NCBI GenBank assembly: GCA_947494715.1
Contig: CANLWG010000003.1
Span: 124,001 to 188,000, forward strand
From: an uncultured Flavobacteriaceae bacterium
GTDB lineage: Bacteria; Bacteroidota; Bacteroidia; Flavobacteriales; Flavobacteriaceae
Direction: 5' to 3'
Length of the DNA stretch: 64,000 nt
Under the pieces are notes generated by a model. It was not told where the DNA came from. It saw only the letters and a list, made by a program, of their open reading frames with translations, and did not search any database. Shown here one piece after another: positions 8,589 to 17,706 of the stretch (position 1 is its first letter; every line of letters begins with the position of its first letter). Position numbers and translations under genes: made by a program.

Positions 8589-8608
8589 ACTTCGCTGATG
8601 GACTCTCT

Positions 8609-9199
8609 CTAACCGCGATTTTCTAATAATTTGGCTACGTACTTGCCGATAACATCAAACTCCAAGTTCACTTTGGAGCCAACCTCATAGGAATGAAATC
8701 TAGTGTGTTCATAGGTGTAAGGTATAATGGCTACGCTAAACGTATTTGTTCTAGAATCAACCACCGTTAAGCTTACACCATCAATAGTTATAGATCCCTT
8801 TTCAATGGTAGGATTGTTGAACGAAACATCATACTCGAACGAAAATATCCAGCTACCATCCTTTTCCTCTATCGACGTACAAGTCCCTGTTTGATCTACA
8901 TGCCCCTGAACAATATGGCCGTCTAATCGGGAACCTAGGATCATTGCACGTTCCAGATTCACGGTATTACCTATTTTTAGTTCTCCAAGATTGCTTTTTT
9001 GAAGGGTCTCGTCAATAGCGGTTACCGTATATTGATCCTCGTTCAAGGAAACCACAGTAAGGCAAACACCATTATGGGCCATACTTTGATCTATCTGTAA
9101 CTCCTTTGCTATTGGAGAAGCTATTGTAATGTGCAGGTTTCCCCCGTCTTTTTCCAGTTGGGATATCTCTCCCAAGGTTTCGATTATTCCAGTAAACAT
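8609..9199 (-). CDS. ribE: Riboflavin synthase, alpha chain
   Basis: 196 residues; dismutates two molecules of 6,7-dimethyl-8-ribityllumazine to riboflavin and a pyrimidine. Two lumazine-binding repeats are visible: the first begins MFTGIIETLG, and the second begins at GHIVQGHVDQTG around residue 99. Each repeat has the VCLTVV or VSLTVV core. The start at 9199 is certain because the active N-terminus must be MFTGI; the open frame extends further upstream only by chance. The gene is divergent from pdxA with 58 bp between starts, an arrangement I have often seen in Flavobacteriaceae. It stands alone on the minus strand here; no other rib gene is in the window. Confidence 0.95.
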   Translation of the reverse strand: MFTGIIETLGEISQLEKDGGNLHITIASPIAKELQIDQSMAHNGVCLTVVSLNEDQYTVTAIDETLQKSNLGELKIGNTVNLERAMILGSRLDGHIVQGHVDQTGTCTSIEEKDGSWIFSFEYDVSFNNPTIEKGSITIDGVSLTVVDSRTNTFSVAIIPYTYEHTRFHSYEVGSKVNLEFDVIGKYVAKLLENRG

Positions 9200-9216
9200 G
9201 TTCAGCTTAAATTGAG

Positions 9217-9224
9217 TATTTTTG
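9217..9224 (+). promoter_or_regulatory. Promoter -7 box for pdxA
   Basis: TATTTTTG is an exact TAnnTTTG match located 33 bp upstream of the pdxA ATG, in the short divergent spacer with ribE. The -33 box is not evident. Confidence 0.4.
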
Positions 9225-9257
9225 TGCGATAAATTTAGGGATAAAGCCAAAGAAAAT

Positions 9258-10304
9258 ATGCAGGAAAGTGGAAAAATACGGCTGGGGATTTCTATAGGGG
9301 ACCTAAATGGAATTGGATGTGAGGTCGTTCTTAAGACTTTCGAGGACTCCCGTATGCTGGATTTCTGCACACCTGTAATTTTTGCTTCCAACAAAACCAT
9401 TTCCTTCCAGAAAAATGAATTGGGTTTTGACATTAAATATCATGGAATCCATGAAGCTTCCAAGGTTATTGATGGCAAAATCAATGTGGTGAACGTTTGG
9501 AAGGAAATACCGAAAGTAGAATTTGGAAAAGAGACCCAGGAAGCAGGGAAATATGCCTTAAGATCGTTACGGGCAGCGGTAAAGGCCCTAAAAGAAGAAA
9601 ATATTGACGTCTTAGTGACCGCTCCGATCAACAAAAATAACATTCAGTCGGAGGACTTTAAATTTCCAGGGCATACTGATTATCTGGCCCAGGAATTGGA
9701 AGGTGAAAGTCTTATGTTTATGGTTACGGATACATTAAAAGTGGGACTGCTTACCGACCATGTTGCCGTAAAGGATGCACCCATGGCCATAAATCCCATC
9801 TTGGTCAGGACTAAGGTGCGTACGATTGAAAAATCCCTGCAGATGGATTTTGGAATACGGAAGCCAAAAATTGCCCTCCTAGGGATTAATCCCCATAGCG
9901 GGGACAACGGCGTTATCGGCAAGGAAGATGATGAGGTGTTAAAGCCCGTCATCAAGGAAATGTCGGATGCGGGGCATTTGATTTTTGGCCCTTATTCTGC
10001 GGACAGTTTTTTCGGCTCGGACTCCTACAAGAACTTTGATGCCGTTTTGGCGGCCTATCACGATCAAGGATTAATTCCTTTCAAGACACTGGCCTTTGGC
10101 AAAGGGGTCAATTATACCGCGGGTCTTTCAAAAGTCCGCACTTCCCCAGATCATGGTACGGCCTATGAGATTGCCGGAAAGGGCCAAGCGGACCATGGCT
10201 CCTTCAAGGAGGCGGTATTCATGGCCTTACATATTTTTAAGAATAGAATGGAATTCAAGGAACTGAACGAAAATCCATTACAAAAGCAAAAAGTCAGGCG
10301 ATAG
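9258..10304 (+). CDS. pdxA: 4-hydroxythreonine-4-phosphate dehydrogenase
   Basis: 348 residues. Oxidises 4-phosphohydroxy-L-threonine in the DXP-dependent pyridoxal phosphate pathway. The N-terminus IRLGISIGDLNGIGCEV is the family signature (usually GDPAGIG; here GDLNGIG, the usual Bacteroidota form). Metal-binding histidines are in FPGHTDYLA, INPHSGDNG-adjacent and AYHDQGLIPFK. The chosen ATG at 9258 replaces a TTG 36 bp upstream that the open frame would allow; it puts residue 1 just before the conserved core. It is followed after 162 bp by yceD, which has its own promoter. Confidence 0.95.
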   Translation: MQESGKIRLGISIGDLNGIGCEVVLKTFEDSRMLDFCTPVIFASNKTISFQKNELGFDIKYHGIHEASKVIDGKINVVNVWKEIPKVEFGKETQEAGKYALRSLRAAVKALKEENIDVLVTAPINKNNIQSEDFKFPGHTDYLAQELEGESLMFMVTDTLKVGLLTDHVAVKDAPMAINPILVRTKVRTIEKSLQMDFGIRKPKIALLGINPHSGDNGVIGKEDDEVLKPVIKEMSDAGHLIFGPYSADSFFGSDSYKNFDAVLAAYHDQGLIPFKTLAFGKGVNYTAGLSKVRTSPDHGTAYEIAGKGQADHGSFKEAVFMALHIFKNRMEFKELNENPLQKQKVRR

Positions 10305-10366
10305 ATCGGCAATTTTCCAACAAGTTTTATAATGTGTTGATGCCCTGAACATTTGGCTTCCAAATA

Positions 10367-10396
10367 TTGGCTTTTATCAAAATAATAGTATCTTTG
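10367..10396 (+). promoter_or_regulatory. Promoter for the yceD-rpmF-fabH-acc block
   Basis: TTGG at 10367-10370, an 18-bp spacer and TATCTTTG at 10389-10396 give a good Bacteroidota vegetative promoter. It implies a leader of about 60 nt before the yceD ATG at 10467. Confidence 0.65.
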
Positions 10397-10466
10397 CACC
10401 CGCCAGAATGGAAACGTTTTGGTGTTCCCATATCAAGGGCATAGGTCAAAAATAAGTGTTGGTACG

Positions 10467-10997
10467 ATGAAGCATAAGGAATATAATATTCCTTTCTCTG
10501 GATTGAAGCAAGGAAAACACAAGTTCACCTATATAATTGATAATACGTTCTTTGATTCTTTTGGGTATGAAGAGTTCAATGAAGCCCGCATAGATTTCTT
10601 GGCGGAGCTGAACAAAATGAGTACTATGCTCGAATTGCGATTAAAAGGCGAGGGTATAGTAAATGTTGATTGCGACTTAACAAGTGAGCCTTATGACCAG
10701 CCTATTTCTGCCCAATTGGAATTAGTGGTCAAGTTCGGAGAGGATTTCAATGATGAGGATGATGAAATATTGATTATTCCCCATGGAGAACATCAAATCA
10801 ATATAGCGCAATACATTTATGAAATGTTGGTGCTGGCCGTTCCACAAAAACGGATACATCCAGGAGTCTTGGACGGCACTCTAAAATCTGATACGCTGGA
10901 TAGGCTTAAGGAACTACACCCTAAGGAAATTAAAGAGAATTCTGAAAAAAATGACCCGCGTTGGGATGCATTAAAAAAGTTTTTAACGGATAAATAA
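10467..10997 (+). CDS. YceD family protein (DUF177)
   Basis: 176 residues. YceD proteins are conserved partners of rpmF and are linked to 23S rRNA accumulation in bacteria and plants. The family's zinc-finger-like core is only partly kept: one clear cysteine is seen ([16 protein letters not shown]) where many members have a CxxC pair, as in other Bacteroidota copies. The acidic stretch [14 protein letters not shown] and the late [15 protein letters not shown] are typical. The start at 10467 ([10 protein letters not shown]) is chosen over an upstream in-frame codon at 10419 because the latter is only 23 bp from the -7 box and gives an unlike N-terminus. It precedes rpmF by 8 bp. Confidence 0.87.
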   Translation: MKHKEYNIPFSGLKQGKHKFTYIIDNTFFDSFGYEEFNEARIDFLAELNKMSTMLELRLKGEGIVNVDCDLTSEPYDQPISAQLELVVKFGEDFNDEDDEILIIPHGEHQINIAQYIYEMLVLAVPQKRIHPGVLDGTLKSDTLDRLKELHPKEIKENSEKNDPRWDALKKFLTDK

Positions 10998-11005
10998 GAT
11001 ATAAA

Positions 11006-11203
11006 ATGGCACATCCTAAAAGAAAAATATCCAGAACCAGAAGGGATAAGAGAAGAACCCATTATAAGGCTGTTGCCCCTACCTTGGCTACGGATCCTAC
11101 CACAGGAGAGATGCACTTGTACCATAGGGCACATTGGCATGAAGGTAAATTGTATTACAAGGGCCAGGTTCTGATAGACAAGACCGAAGAAGCAGAGGCT
11201 TAA
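11006..11203 (+). CDS. rpmF: 50S ribosomal protein L32
   Basis: 65 residues. Basic N-terminus [20 protein letters not shown] is the L32 signature; the C-terminal half ([21 protein letters not shown]) matches Bacteroidota forms, which lack the four zinc cysteines of other L32 proteins. It starts 8 bp after yceD and is followed by a strong terminator at 11231. Confidence 0.96.
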   Translation: MAHPKRKISRTRRDKRRTHYKAVAPTLATDPTTGEMHLYHRAHWHEGKLYYKGQVLIDKTEEAEA

Positions 11204-11230
11204 TCGACCAACATGATAATTTCTTGAATT

Positions 11231-11256
11231 CCTGTCCCTTTAGGACAGGTTTTTTT
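11231..11256 (+). terminator. Intrinsic terminator after rpmF
   Basis: CCTGTCC and GGACAGG form a 7-bp stem around CTTTA, followed by seven Ts. It separates yceD-rpmF from fabH. The remaining spacer to 11487 holds only the fabH promoter candidate. Confidence 0.85.
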
Positions 11257-11403
11257 GTGGGCGTTTGTTTTTTAAAATTGAAAATAGCATTTGTTTAAGG
11301 ACAAACAGCAACCCCAGGGATTACTTCAACTACCCTGATACAATGGTGCTGGGCACAATTAAGATTGAATCACATAATTTTCAAACTCTCTAAATCCTTT
11401 TAA

Positions 11404-11436
11404 TTTGAAAAAAGTCGCAGAAAATCAGTATTTTTC
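11404..11436 (+). promoter_or_regulatory. Candidate promoter for fabH-accBC
   Basis: TTTG at 11404-11407, a 21-bp spacer and TATTTTTC at 11429-11436 (seven of eight matches). It lies 52 bp before the fabH ATG and downstream of the rpmF terminator, which is where a second start is needed. Confidence 0.42.
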
Positions 11437-11487
11437 ACGAATTTTGATGCATTTTAGAAGGTTTTTTGATGCAAAATCAACTTTAGG

Positions 11488-12483
11488 ATGGGTAAATTAA
11501 CGGCAGCTATTACAGCTGTAGGAGCTTACGTTCCAAACTTTGTGTTGACCAATAAAATGCTGGAAGGCATGGTAGAGACCAACGATGAATGGATCGTTAC
11601 TAGAACGGGCATCAAAGAAAGGAGAATATTGAAACCGGAGGAAGGTGAGGGGACTTCCTATTTGGCCATTAGAGCGGTAGAAAATCTTTTGGAAAAAAGG
11701 AAAATAGACCCCAAAGAAATCGATTTGGTTATGGTGGCCACAGCCACTCCGGATAGCTTGGTTGCTTCTACTGCAGCCTTTGTTGCTTCGGAAATTGGGG
11801 CTACCAATGCTTTTGCCTATGATTTATTGGCAGCCTGTTCCAGTTTTCTGTTCGGAATGTCTACCGCAGCAAGCTATATTCAATCTGGCAGGTACAAAAA
11901 AGTTTTATTAATAGGAGCTGATAAAATGTCGTCGATAATTGATTATACGGATAGAACTACCTGTATTATTTTTGGAGATGGGGCAGGAGCCGTTCTTTTT
12001 GAACCTAACACGGAAAACCTTGGGCTACAGGATGAGTATCTTAGGGCAGACGGTTCAGGAAGAAAATTTTTAGGAATGGATGCGGGAGGTTCATTATTGC
12101 CTGCTTCCGAGGAAACGGTCAGAAATCGTAAGCATTTCATTTATCAAGATGGAAAATCGGTTTTTAAATTTGCGGTTTCGAATATGGCCGATGTGGCTGT
12201 AAAAATCATGGAACGGAATAATTTGAGTCACACTGATGTATCATGGTTGATTCCCCATCAGGCCAATAAACGAATCATTGATGCAACAGCCAAAAGAATG
12301 GGTCTGGACGATTCCAAGGTGATGATAAACATACAGCGTTATGGCAATACCACCGCTGCCACCCTTCCACTTTTGTTGAGAGATTATGAGGACCAACTAA
12401 AAAAGGGCGACAACTTGGTTTTCGCCGCTTTTGGCGGAGGCTTTACTTGGGGATCAATTTATTTAAAATGGGCCTATAACTAA
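11488..12483 (+). CDS. fabH: Beta-ketoacyl-ACP synthase III
   Basis: 331 residues. Condenses acetyl-CoA (or a branched acyl-CoA) with malonyl-ACP to start type II fatty-acid synthesis. The catalytic cysteine is C117 in YDLLAACSSFLFGM; the histidine is in WLIPHQANKRII and the asparagine in RYGNTTAAT. N-terminal TNDEWIVTRTGIKERR is the FabH signature. Flavobacteria make mostly iso-branched acids, so branched primers are likely. accB begins 20 bp downstream. plsX, often between rpmF and fabH in other phyla, is not here. Confidence 0.95.
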   Translation: MGKLTAAITAVGAYVPNFVLTNKMLEGMVETNDEWIVTRTGIKERRILKPEEGEGTSYLAIRAVENLLEKRKIDPKEIDLVMVATATPDSLVASTAAFVASEIGATNAFAYDLLAACSSFLFGMSTAASYIQSGRYKKVLLIGADKMSSIIDYTDRTTCIIFGDGAGAVLFEPNTENLGLQDEYLRADGSGRKFLGMDAGGSLLPASEETVRNRKHFIYQDGKSVFKFAVSNMADVAVKIMERNNLSHTDVSWLIPHQANKRIIDATAKRMGLDDSKVMINIQRYGNTTAATLPLLLRDYEDQLKKGDNLVFAAFGGGFTWGSIYLKWAYN

Positions 12484-12503
12484 AACTAAAAAACTGAAAT
12501 GTA

Positions 12504-12995
12504 ATGGATATCAAGGAAATTCAAAGCCTGATCAAATTCGTGGCAAAATCCGGTGCCAGCGAAGTAAAACTTGAGACAGATGATATAAAAATCACCATTC
12601 GTACCGGAACAATTGGATCTGGACCTGATACAACGTATGTACAACAAATTCCCGTTCCGCAAACTCCAATGGCGCCCATTCCTCAAGCTCCGGCGGAAAT
12701 CCCCGCTTCGCCCCCAGAGGCCAATACCAATGAGACCCAAGAAGAAGACGCCAAATATATTACCATAAAATCGCCCATTATCGGAACTTTTTATAGAAAA
12801 CCTTCACCGGACAAACCAACATTTGTGGAGGTAGGTAGCACTATCTCAAAAGGGGATGTTCTCTGTGTTATAGAGGCAATGAAGCTTTTTAATGATATAG
12901 AGTCCGAAGTATCCGGTAAAATTGTGAAGGTTTTGGTAGAGGATTCCTCACCGGTAGAATTTGATCAACCTTTGTTTTTGGTAGATCCATCCTAG
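12504..12995 (+). CDS. accB: Acetyl-CoA carboxylase biotin carboxyl carrier protein
   Basis: 163 residues. Carries biotin between the carboxylase and transcarboxylase of acetyl-CoA carboxylase. The biotinylated lysine is K127 in EAMKLFN. The N-terminal 40 residues (MDIKEIQSLIKFVAKSGASEV) are the AccB-specific helix, followed by a Pro/Ala-rich linker (about residues 48-75) and the biotinyl barrel. It sits between fabH and accC in the same direction. Confidence 0.95.
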   Translation: MDIKEIQSLIKFVAKSGASEVKLETDDIKITIRTGTIGSGPDTTYVQQIPVPQTPMAPIPQAPAEIPASPPEANTNETQEEDAKYITIKSPIIGTFYRKPSPDKPTFVEVGSTISKGDVLCVIEAMKLFNDIESEVSGKIVKVLVEDSSPVEFDQPLFLVDPS

Positions 12996-13007
12996 GTTAA
13001 ATCACAA

Positions 13008-13067
13008 TACCCAAACTCCAAACACCAAAATCTTTTTGGAATTTGGAATTTGAGATTTGAAATTTTA
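13008..13067. repeat. Intergenic imperfect inverted repeat between accB and accC
   Basis: The left half is built of CCAAAC/CCAAAA units and the right half of TTTGGAATTTGGAATTTGAG units, so the two can pair imperfectly. This kind of spacer repeat is common between flavobacterial genes. It might modulate the accB-accC transcript, but no terminator U-tract is present. Confidence 0.4.
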
Positions 13068-13074
13068 AGGTGTT

Positions 13075-14427
13075 ATGTTCAAAAAAGTATTGATTGCAAA
13101 CAGGGGGGAAATCGCCCTTAGGATTATCCGGACATGTAAAGAAATGGGCATCAAGACGGTTGCTGTCTATTCCAAGGCAGATGAGGAAAGTCTACATGTT
13201 AGATTTGCGGATGAGGCGGTCTGCATTGGCCCCGCCCCCAGTAGCGAATCATATTTAAAAATCCCTAATATCATTGCTGCCGCCGAGATTACCAATGCGG
13301 ATGCTATTCATCCCGGATATGGATTCCTATCCGAGAATTCAAAGTTTTCAAAGATTTGCGCTGAACATGAGATAAAATTCATAGGTGCTTCAGGAGAACA
13401 GATTGATCAAATGGGGGACAAGGCAACGGCAAAGGCTACGATGAAAAAAGCCGGGGTACCAACCATTCCGGGATCTGAAGGACTTTTAAAGGATGTTGCC
13501 GATGCCAAAAAGACAGCCAAAAAGATGGGCTATCCGGTTATGATCAAGGCTACGGCCGGTGGCGGAGGTAAGGGAATGCGAGCTATCTGGTCCGAAGAGC
13601 AAATGGAACCCAATTATGAAAGTGCCGTACAGGAAGCCACGGCTGCTTTTGGTAATGGGGGTATGTATATGGAGAAATTGATAGAGGAGCCACGCCATAT
13701 TGAAATACAGGTAGTAGGGGATCAATATGGAAAGGCCTGTCACCTTTCCGAAAGGGACTGCTCTATTCAACGCCGTCATCAAAAATTAACGGAAGAGACT
13801 CCATCCCCTTTTATGACGGATAAATTAAGGGAAGAAATGGGCAAGGCCGCAGTCAAGGCGGCAGAATTTATTAAATATGAAGGTGCCGGCACCATAGAAT
13901 TTTTAGTTGATAAACATCGCAACTTCTATTTTATGGAAATGAATACCCGTATTCAGGTAGAGCATCCCATAACGGAACAGGTTGTGGATTATGATTTGAT
14001 ACGGGAACAGATTCTGGTAGCCGGGGGCGTACCTATTTCAGGTAAAAACTATATCCCAAAGCTACATTCCATAGAATGTCGCATCAATGCTGAAGATCCT
14101 TATAATGATTTTAGGCCTTCCCCCGGAAAAATTACCACGTTACATACCCCAGGAGGCCACGGTGTTAGAATGGATACCCATGTTTATAGTGGATATGTAA
14201 TTCCACCGAACTATGATTCCATGATCGCCAAGTTAATTACTACCGCCCAAACACGTGAGGAAGCCATAAACAAAATGAAACGTGCCTTGGACGAGTTTGT
14301 CATAGAAGGTATTCATACTACTATTCCATTTCATAGACAGCTTATGGAACATCCCGATTATTTAGCGGGAAATTACACCACCAAGTTTATGGAAGATTTT
14401 GAAATGGAACCACAGCCTGAAGAATGA
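13075..14427 (+). CDS. accC: Acetyl-CoA carboxylase, biotin carboxylase subunit
   Basis: 450 residues. ATP-grasp enzyme that carboxylates the biotin on AccB. The start [20 protein letters not shown] is the N-terminal biotin carboxylase domain; [12 protein letters not shown] is the ATP-grasp glycine-rich loop; [15 protein letters not shown] has the catalytic Glu/Asn/Arg cluster; the C-terminal domain begins near [11 protein letters not shown]. Length is standard. It ends 52 bp before the next gene, with a palindromic repeat in between. Confidence 0.96.
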   Translation: MFKKVLIANRGEIALRIIRTCKEMGIKTVAVYSKADEESLHVRFADEAVCIGPAPSSESYLKIPNIIAAAEITNADAIHPGYGFLSENSKFSKICAEHEIKFIGASGEQIDQMGDKATAKATMKKAGVPTIPGSEGLLKDVADAKKTAKKMGYPVMIKATAGGGGKGMRAIWSEEQMEPNYESAVQEATAAFGNGGMYMEKLIEEPRHIEIQVVGDQYGKACHLSERDCSIQRRHQKLTEETPSPFMTDKLREEMGKAAVKAAEFIKYEGAGTIEFLVDKHRNFYFMEMNTRIQVEHPITEQVVDYDLIREQILVAGGVPISGKNYIPKLHSIECRINAEDPYNDFRPSPGKITTLHTPGGHGVRMDTHVYSGYVIPPNYDSMIAKLITTAQTREEAINKMKRALDEFVIEGIHTTIPFHRQLMEHPDYLAGNYTTKFMEDFEMEPQPEE

Positions 14428-14434
14428 ACGGACG

Positions 14435-14467
14435 AGACCTGATAGGTTTTCAAAACCTGTCAGGTCT
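14435..14467. repeat. Short palindromic (REP-like) repeat
   Basis: AGACCTGATAGGTTTT and its near-complement AAAACCTGTCAGGTCT flank a single C, with one mismatch in 16 pairs. The same ACCTG/CAGGT palindrome is a frequent dispersed intergenic repeat in Bacteroidota. No T-tract follows, so it is not a normal terminator. Confidence 0.55.
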
Positions 14468-14479
14468 TACAAATTCCGG

Positions 14480-15595
14480 ATGATGAACCTCAGCTATTGG
14501 GAATATAAAGCATGGCTATCCAACATCGACTTTGCGATTGTGGGGAGCGGAATAGTTGGGCTTAATTGCGCACTTAGGTTAAGGGATGCGTATCCTAATT
14601 CCAAAATAGTAGTTTTGGAAAGAGGCGTTTTGCCACAAGGCGCCAGCACTAAAAATGCGGGGTTTGCTTGCTTTGGCAGTATTTCTGAGATTTTGGCCGA
14701 TTTGAATGCTTATTCGGAGGAAGAAGTATTTCATCTTGTATCGCAAAGATGGAAAGGAATACAATTGCTCCGAAGCGTTTTGGGCGATAAACAAATCGAT
14801 TTTCAACAGAACGGTGGTTACGAACTTTTTTTGGAGGAACAGACGGTGCTTTATGAGAATTGCCTTGATCGTATGGCGGAAATCAATCATCTTCTAAAAC
14901 CGATTTTTGGAGCCGAACCCTTTAGCTCCCATCCAAATTCTTTTCATTTCAAACACATAAAGAAGCATTATATCGCACATGCTTTTGAGGGACAATTGGA
15001 TACGGGCAAGATGATGATGGGCCTTCTTCAATTGGCACAACAAAAAGGTATTATTGTTTTGAATTCGATAACTGTGAATGGTTTTACAGAAAATCAGGGA
15101 AAAGTATCTCTTCAAACAAATGCTTTTGAATGCAATGCCCGGAAGTTGTTCATAGCCACCAATGGATTTGCTTCCCAATTGTTGAACGAAAATGTGAGCC
15201 CCGCCCGCTCTCAAGTATTGATTACGAAACCTATACAAGACCTAGGAATCAAAGGTACATTCCACTTGGATGAAGGGTATTATTATTTTCGGAATATTGA
15301 TGATCGCATAATGCTGGGAGGGGGTAGAAACCTTGATTTTGAAGGAGAAAAAACATTTGTTTTCGGTCAAACCGAATTGATTCAGAATCGATTAAAAGAA
15401 CTGCTAGCACAGGTCATTCTCCCCAATACCACTTTTGAAATAGACCAAATATGGAGTGGAATTATGGGGATAGGGAAGGAAAAAAGCCCTATTGTAAAAC
15501 AGGTTTCGGAGAATGTACACTGTGCCGTTCGTTTAGGGGGTATGGGGATTGCAATTGGTAGTTTGATCGGGAAGGAGCTGGCAGATCTCGTCTAG
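14480..15595 (+). CDS. FAD-dependent oxidoreductase (DAO family)
   Basis: 371 residues from the ATG at 14480 (a second ATG follows directly). A Rossmann FAD-binding motif, FAIVGSGIVGLNCAL, starts at about residue 18, followed by the ERG acidic residue of the second strand and the family motif GASTKNAGFACFG, typical of D-amino-acid-oxidase-like and glycine-oxidase-like flavoproteins. The C-terminal GGMGIAIGSLIGKELADLV completes the FAD fold. The substrate is unknown: amine, amino acid or imino acid oxidation are possible. Upstream in-frame codons are rejected because they fall in the REP-like repeat or inside accC. It is not obviously linked to fatty-acid synthesis. Confidence 0.82.
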   Translation: MMNLSYWEYKAWLSNIDFAIVGSGIVGLNCALRLRDAYPNSKIVVLERGVLPQGASTKNAGFACFGSISEILADLNAYSEEEVFHLVSQRWKGIQLLRSVLGDKQIDFQQNGGYELFLEEQTVLYENCLDRMAEINHLLKPIFGAEPFSSHPNSFHFKHIKKHYIAHAFEGQLDTGKMMMGLLQLAQQKGIIVLNSITVNGFTENQGKVSLQTNAFECNARKLFIATNGFASQLLNENVSPARSQVLITKPIQDLGIKGTFHLDEGYYYFRNIDDRIMLGGGRNLDFEGEKTFVFGQTELIQNRLKELLAQVILPNTTFEIDQIWSGIMGIGKEKSPIVKQVSENVHCAVRLGGMGIAIGSLIGKELADLV

Positions 15596-15876
15596 AGATA
15601 AGGCATTATGAACCCGGTAAACTTTGATATCGTTACCGTAGGAATACCTGAATAAAGCCAATGGTTTTTTCTTTACAAGTAATATTTTCTTCCTATATTG
15701 GTAGGCTTGCTTTTTCATTAGCTTCCCCAGAGCTTATTCCACATTTTTTATGAACTGAACTCAATATCCTCCACCATAGGGTATACGCGCTATTTGCTTT
15801 GGTAGATATCCATGTCATTCGATTTTTTAATAATCGAAGGGTTAACGATTTGGTAGTATACTAAAACTATGATTTT

Positions 15877-16524
15877 ATGAAAAATGGTGTTCTGGGGAAA
15901 TTGGGTTTAGGTTATATAGTAGTGCTCACAGTATCCTTTTGTATGGGGTGTTCCTCATCCAAAATGAATTTCAAAAGGGAATATAACAAAGTATGGAAGG
16001 AAATGGTGAAATCCGAAGCTTGGAAGAATTCCTTATTGGCCGATAGGACTGTAAAACCAGAGGAGGAAATGGATTTTTATACAAGCATTCTGGATGCGGG
16101 AATGGGTAGGGAAGATAGCTATAACCCATTGATGGAAGAAGAAGTGGCATTTGAGGAAAAGTACAGTGCCCTCGTCTCTAGGGCGTATTTCAAAATTATC
16201 GCCGAAGCTGAAAAAGCGGATTATCGTCTTAAGAAGGAATATGAGGATTGGAATGCCAAAAAACTTGAGGCGGGCAATAAAGGTAATAAGACGTTCAAGA
16301 AGCAGTTCAATTTGGTAAATCGGCGTTATTCTGCGCACCAAAAGATGCTTAAAGGACTTAAATCATGGAATATTTTAAGTGAATATAGATCTGACGATCT
16401 TCGATTCTTTAAAAATGAAAACAGAAATGAGGTTCAGCAAATGTTCAATACCGGCAAGAACGAAAGTGCGATCGTTAATCTTTTGATCTACAAATTGGCG
16501 GATCTCTATCATTTTGAGGATTAG
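15877..16524 (+). CDS. Uncharacterised lipoprotein
   Basis: 215 residues; not recognised. An N-terminal signal peptide ends in the lipobox FCMGC (cysteine 25), so the protein is a predicted lipoprotein. The mature chain is highly charged and largely helical, rich in Lys, Glu and Tyr, with no repeated motif. Its spacer upstream (15596-15876, about 280 bp) shows no clear element beyond a short TCGATT/AATCGA hairpin near 15819. It stands alone between an FAD enzyme and the GreA-like gene. Confidence 0.65.
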   Translation: MKNGVLGKLGLGYIVVLTVSFCMGCSSSKMNFKREYNKVWKEMVKSEAWKNSLLADRTVKPEEEMDFYTSILDAGMGREDSYNPLMEEEVAFEEKYSALVSRAYFKIIAEAEKADYRLKKEYEDWNAKKLEAGNKGNKTFKKQFNLVNRRYSAHQKMLKGLKSWNILSEYRSDDLRFFKNENRNEVQQMFNTGKNESAIVNLLIYKLADLYHFED

Positions 16525-16636
16525 TGTACCTTGTCATTTATCCGTATTAATATAACCCTATAAGATTTGTGGTACTCCACTAAATCGAATAGGACCTTAA
16601 ACATTCATATTTTCCCATTTTCTAATCATTTCTTCA

Positions 16637-17092
16637 ATGCAAGGGATAACCAAAAAGGAGCTGTTCGAATTTTGCGAGACTTTTGTTGTAGATCGAGTTA
16701 CCCGTATCCGGAAGAATATGGCCGATATACAAGAAGCATTGACCTCGGAAACCAAAAGTAGTGCAGGCGACAAGCATGAAACGGGTAGGGCCATGTTGCA
16801 ACTGGAACGTGAAAAACTAGGCCATCAATTGGCTAAGGCTGAGGAAATGAAGCAGGTCATGGCCAAAGTGCATTTACAAGAGAACATGAAAATAATAGGT
16901 CTCGGTAGTTGTGTGACTACTTCAAAGGGCAATTATTTTTTGGCCATCTCCGCGGGGGCTTTTACAAACAAAGATATATCCATTTTTTGCATCTCCATTG
17001 GGACACCTATTGGAAAGCTGTTATTGGGCAAGACCATTGGCGAGGTTATTGTTTTCAAAGGGGAGAAAATTGAAATTTTGGAAATAGAATAG
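16637..17092 (+). CDS. GreA/GreB-like protein
   Basis: 151 residues. The N-terminal half is a long charged helical region (residues 1-75) and the C-terminal half matches the FKBP-like domain of Gre factors: SIGTPIGKLLLGKTIGEVIVFKGEKIEILEI parallels the Gre ending (PIGKALLGK..GD.V). Gre factors bind RNA polymerase and stimulate cleavage of backtracked RNA. Whether the acidic tip of the coiled coil is present is unclear, so it may instead be a secondary-channel binder without cleavage activity. I recall close relatives carrying the label '3-oxoacyl-ACP synthase', which nothing in the sequence supports. Confidence 0.6.
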   Translation: MQGITKKELFEFCETFVVDRVTRIRKNMADIQEALTSETKSSAGDKHETGRAMLQLEREKLGHQLAKAEEMKQVMAKVHLQENMKIIGLGSCVTTSKGNYFLAISAGAFTNKDISIFCISIGTPIGKLLLGKTIGEVIVFKGEKIEILEIE

Positions 17093-17330
17093 TCCAATAT
17101 GCCCACATGAATGTTTTTAGCTCCATTTGTACCTCAATATGTTACTTTATTCAACAAATAGGGTCATAAAGGTTAAGAATAGCTTTTAGGTATGATGGGC
17201 CGAATATTTCATAGCTCATAACCAATATCAGAATACATAACTATTATCATATTGATATTTAACTATAATATAAAACAAGGTGCCGCTATTCTTTATAAAT
17301 TTAGGAGTATTAACCGTTTAAATTTTAGGA

Positions 17331-17702
17331 ATGTCTACACAAGAAGTTGCCGATAAGCTGGTATACCTCTGCAGGGAGGGAAAATACGATGAAGCATATG
17401 AACTATATGCAGATGATGCGATAAGTATTGAAATGCCTGGCATGCCAGGGGATGAAGTGACCCAGGGCAAAGAAAATATTATTGACGGATATTATCAATG
17501 GGCCAATAGTATTGAAGAAGTACATGGAGGTTCAGTTGGGGATCCTGTGGTAGCCGGAAACCATTTTATGCTACCTATGATGAGTGATGCCACATTTAAA
17601 GGGCAGGGCAGATGGAAAATGGATGAACTGTGTTTGTACCAAGTTGAAAATGGTAAAATCAAAAAAGCGCAATTCTTTTATGATGTGCCCGATATGGGTT
17701 AG
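17331..17702 (+). CDS. SnoaL-like (NTF2-fold) protein
   Basis: 123 residues with the cone-shaped NTF2/SnoaL pattern: an N-terminal helix pair (DKLVYLCREGKYDEAYELYADDAISIEMP), a central strand and helix (GKENIIDGYYQWANSIEEVHG) and C-terminal strands ending KIKKAQFFYDVP. Such small proteins act as cyclases, isomerases or ligand-binding proteins; nothing here fixes the ligand. The 238-bp spacer upstream is AT-rich with no clear promoter match. It converges on arfB with a 4-bp gap. Confidence 0.72.
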   Translation: MSTQEVADKLVYLCREGKYDEAYELYADDAISIEMPGMPGDEVTQGKENIIDGYYQWANSIEEVHGGSVGDPVVAGNHFMLPMMSDATFKGQGRWKMDELCLYQVENGKIKKAQFFYDVPDMG

Positions 17703-17706
17703 AACA

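Noticed and set aside
8609-9433. Longer frame for riboflavin synthase
   Set aside because: The first 78 residues are not part of the family and overlap pdxA; MFTGI at 9199 is the true start.
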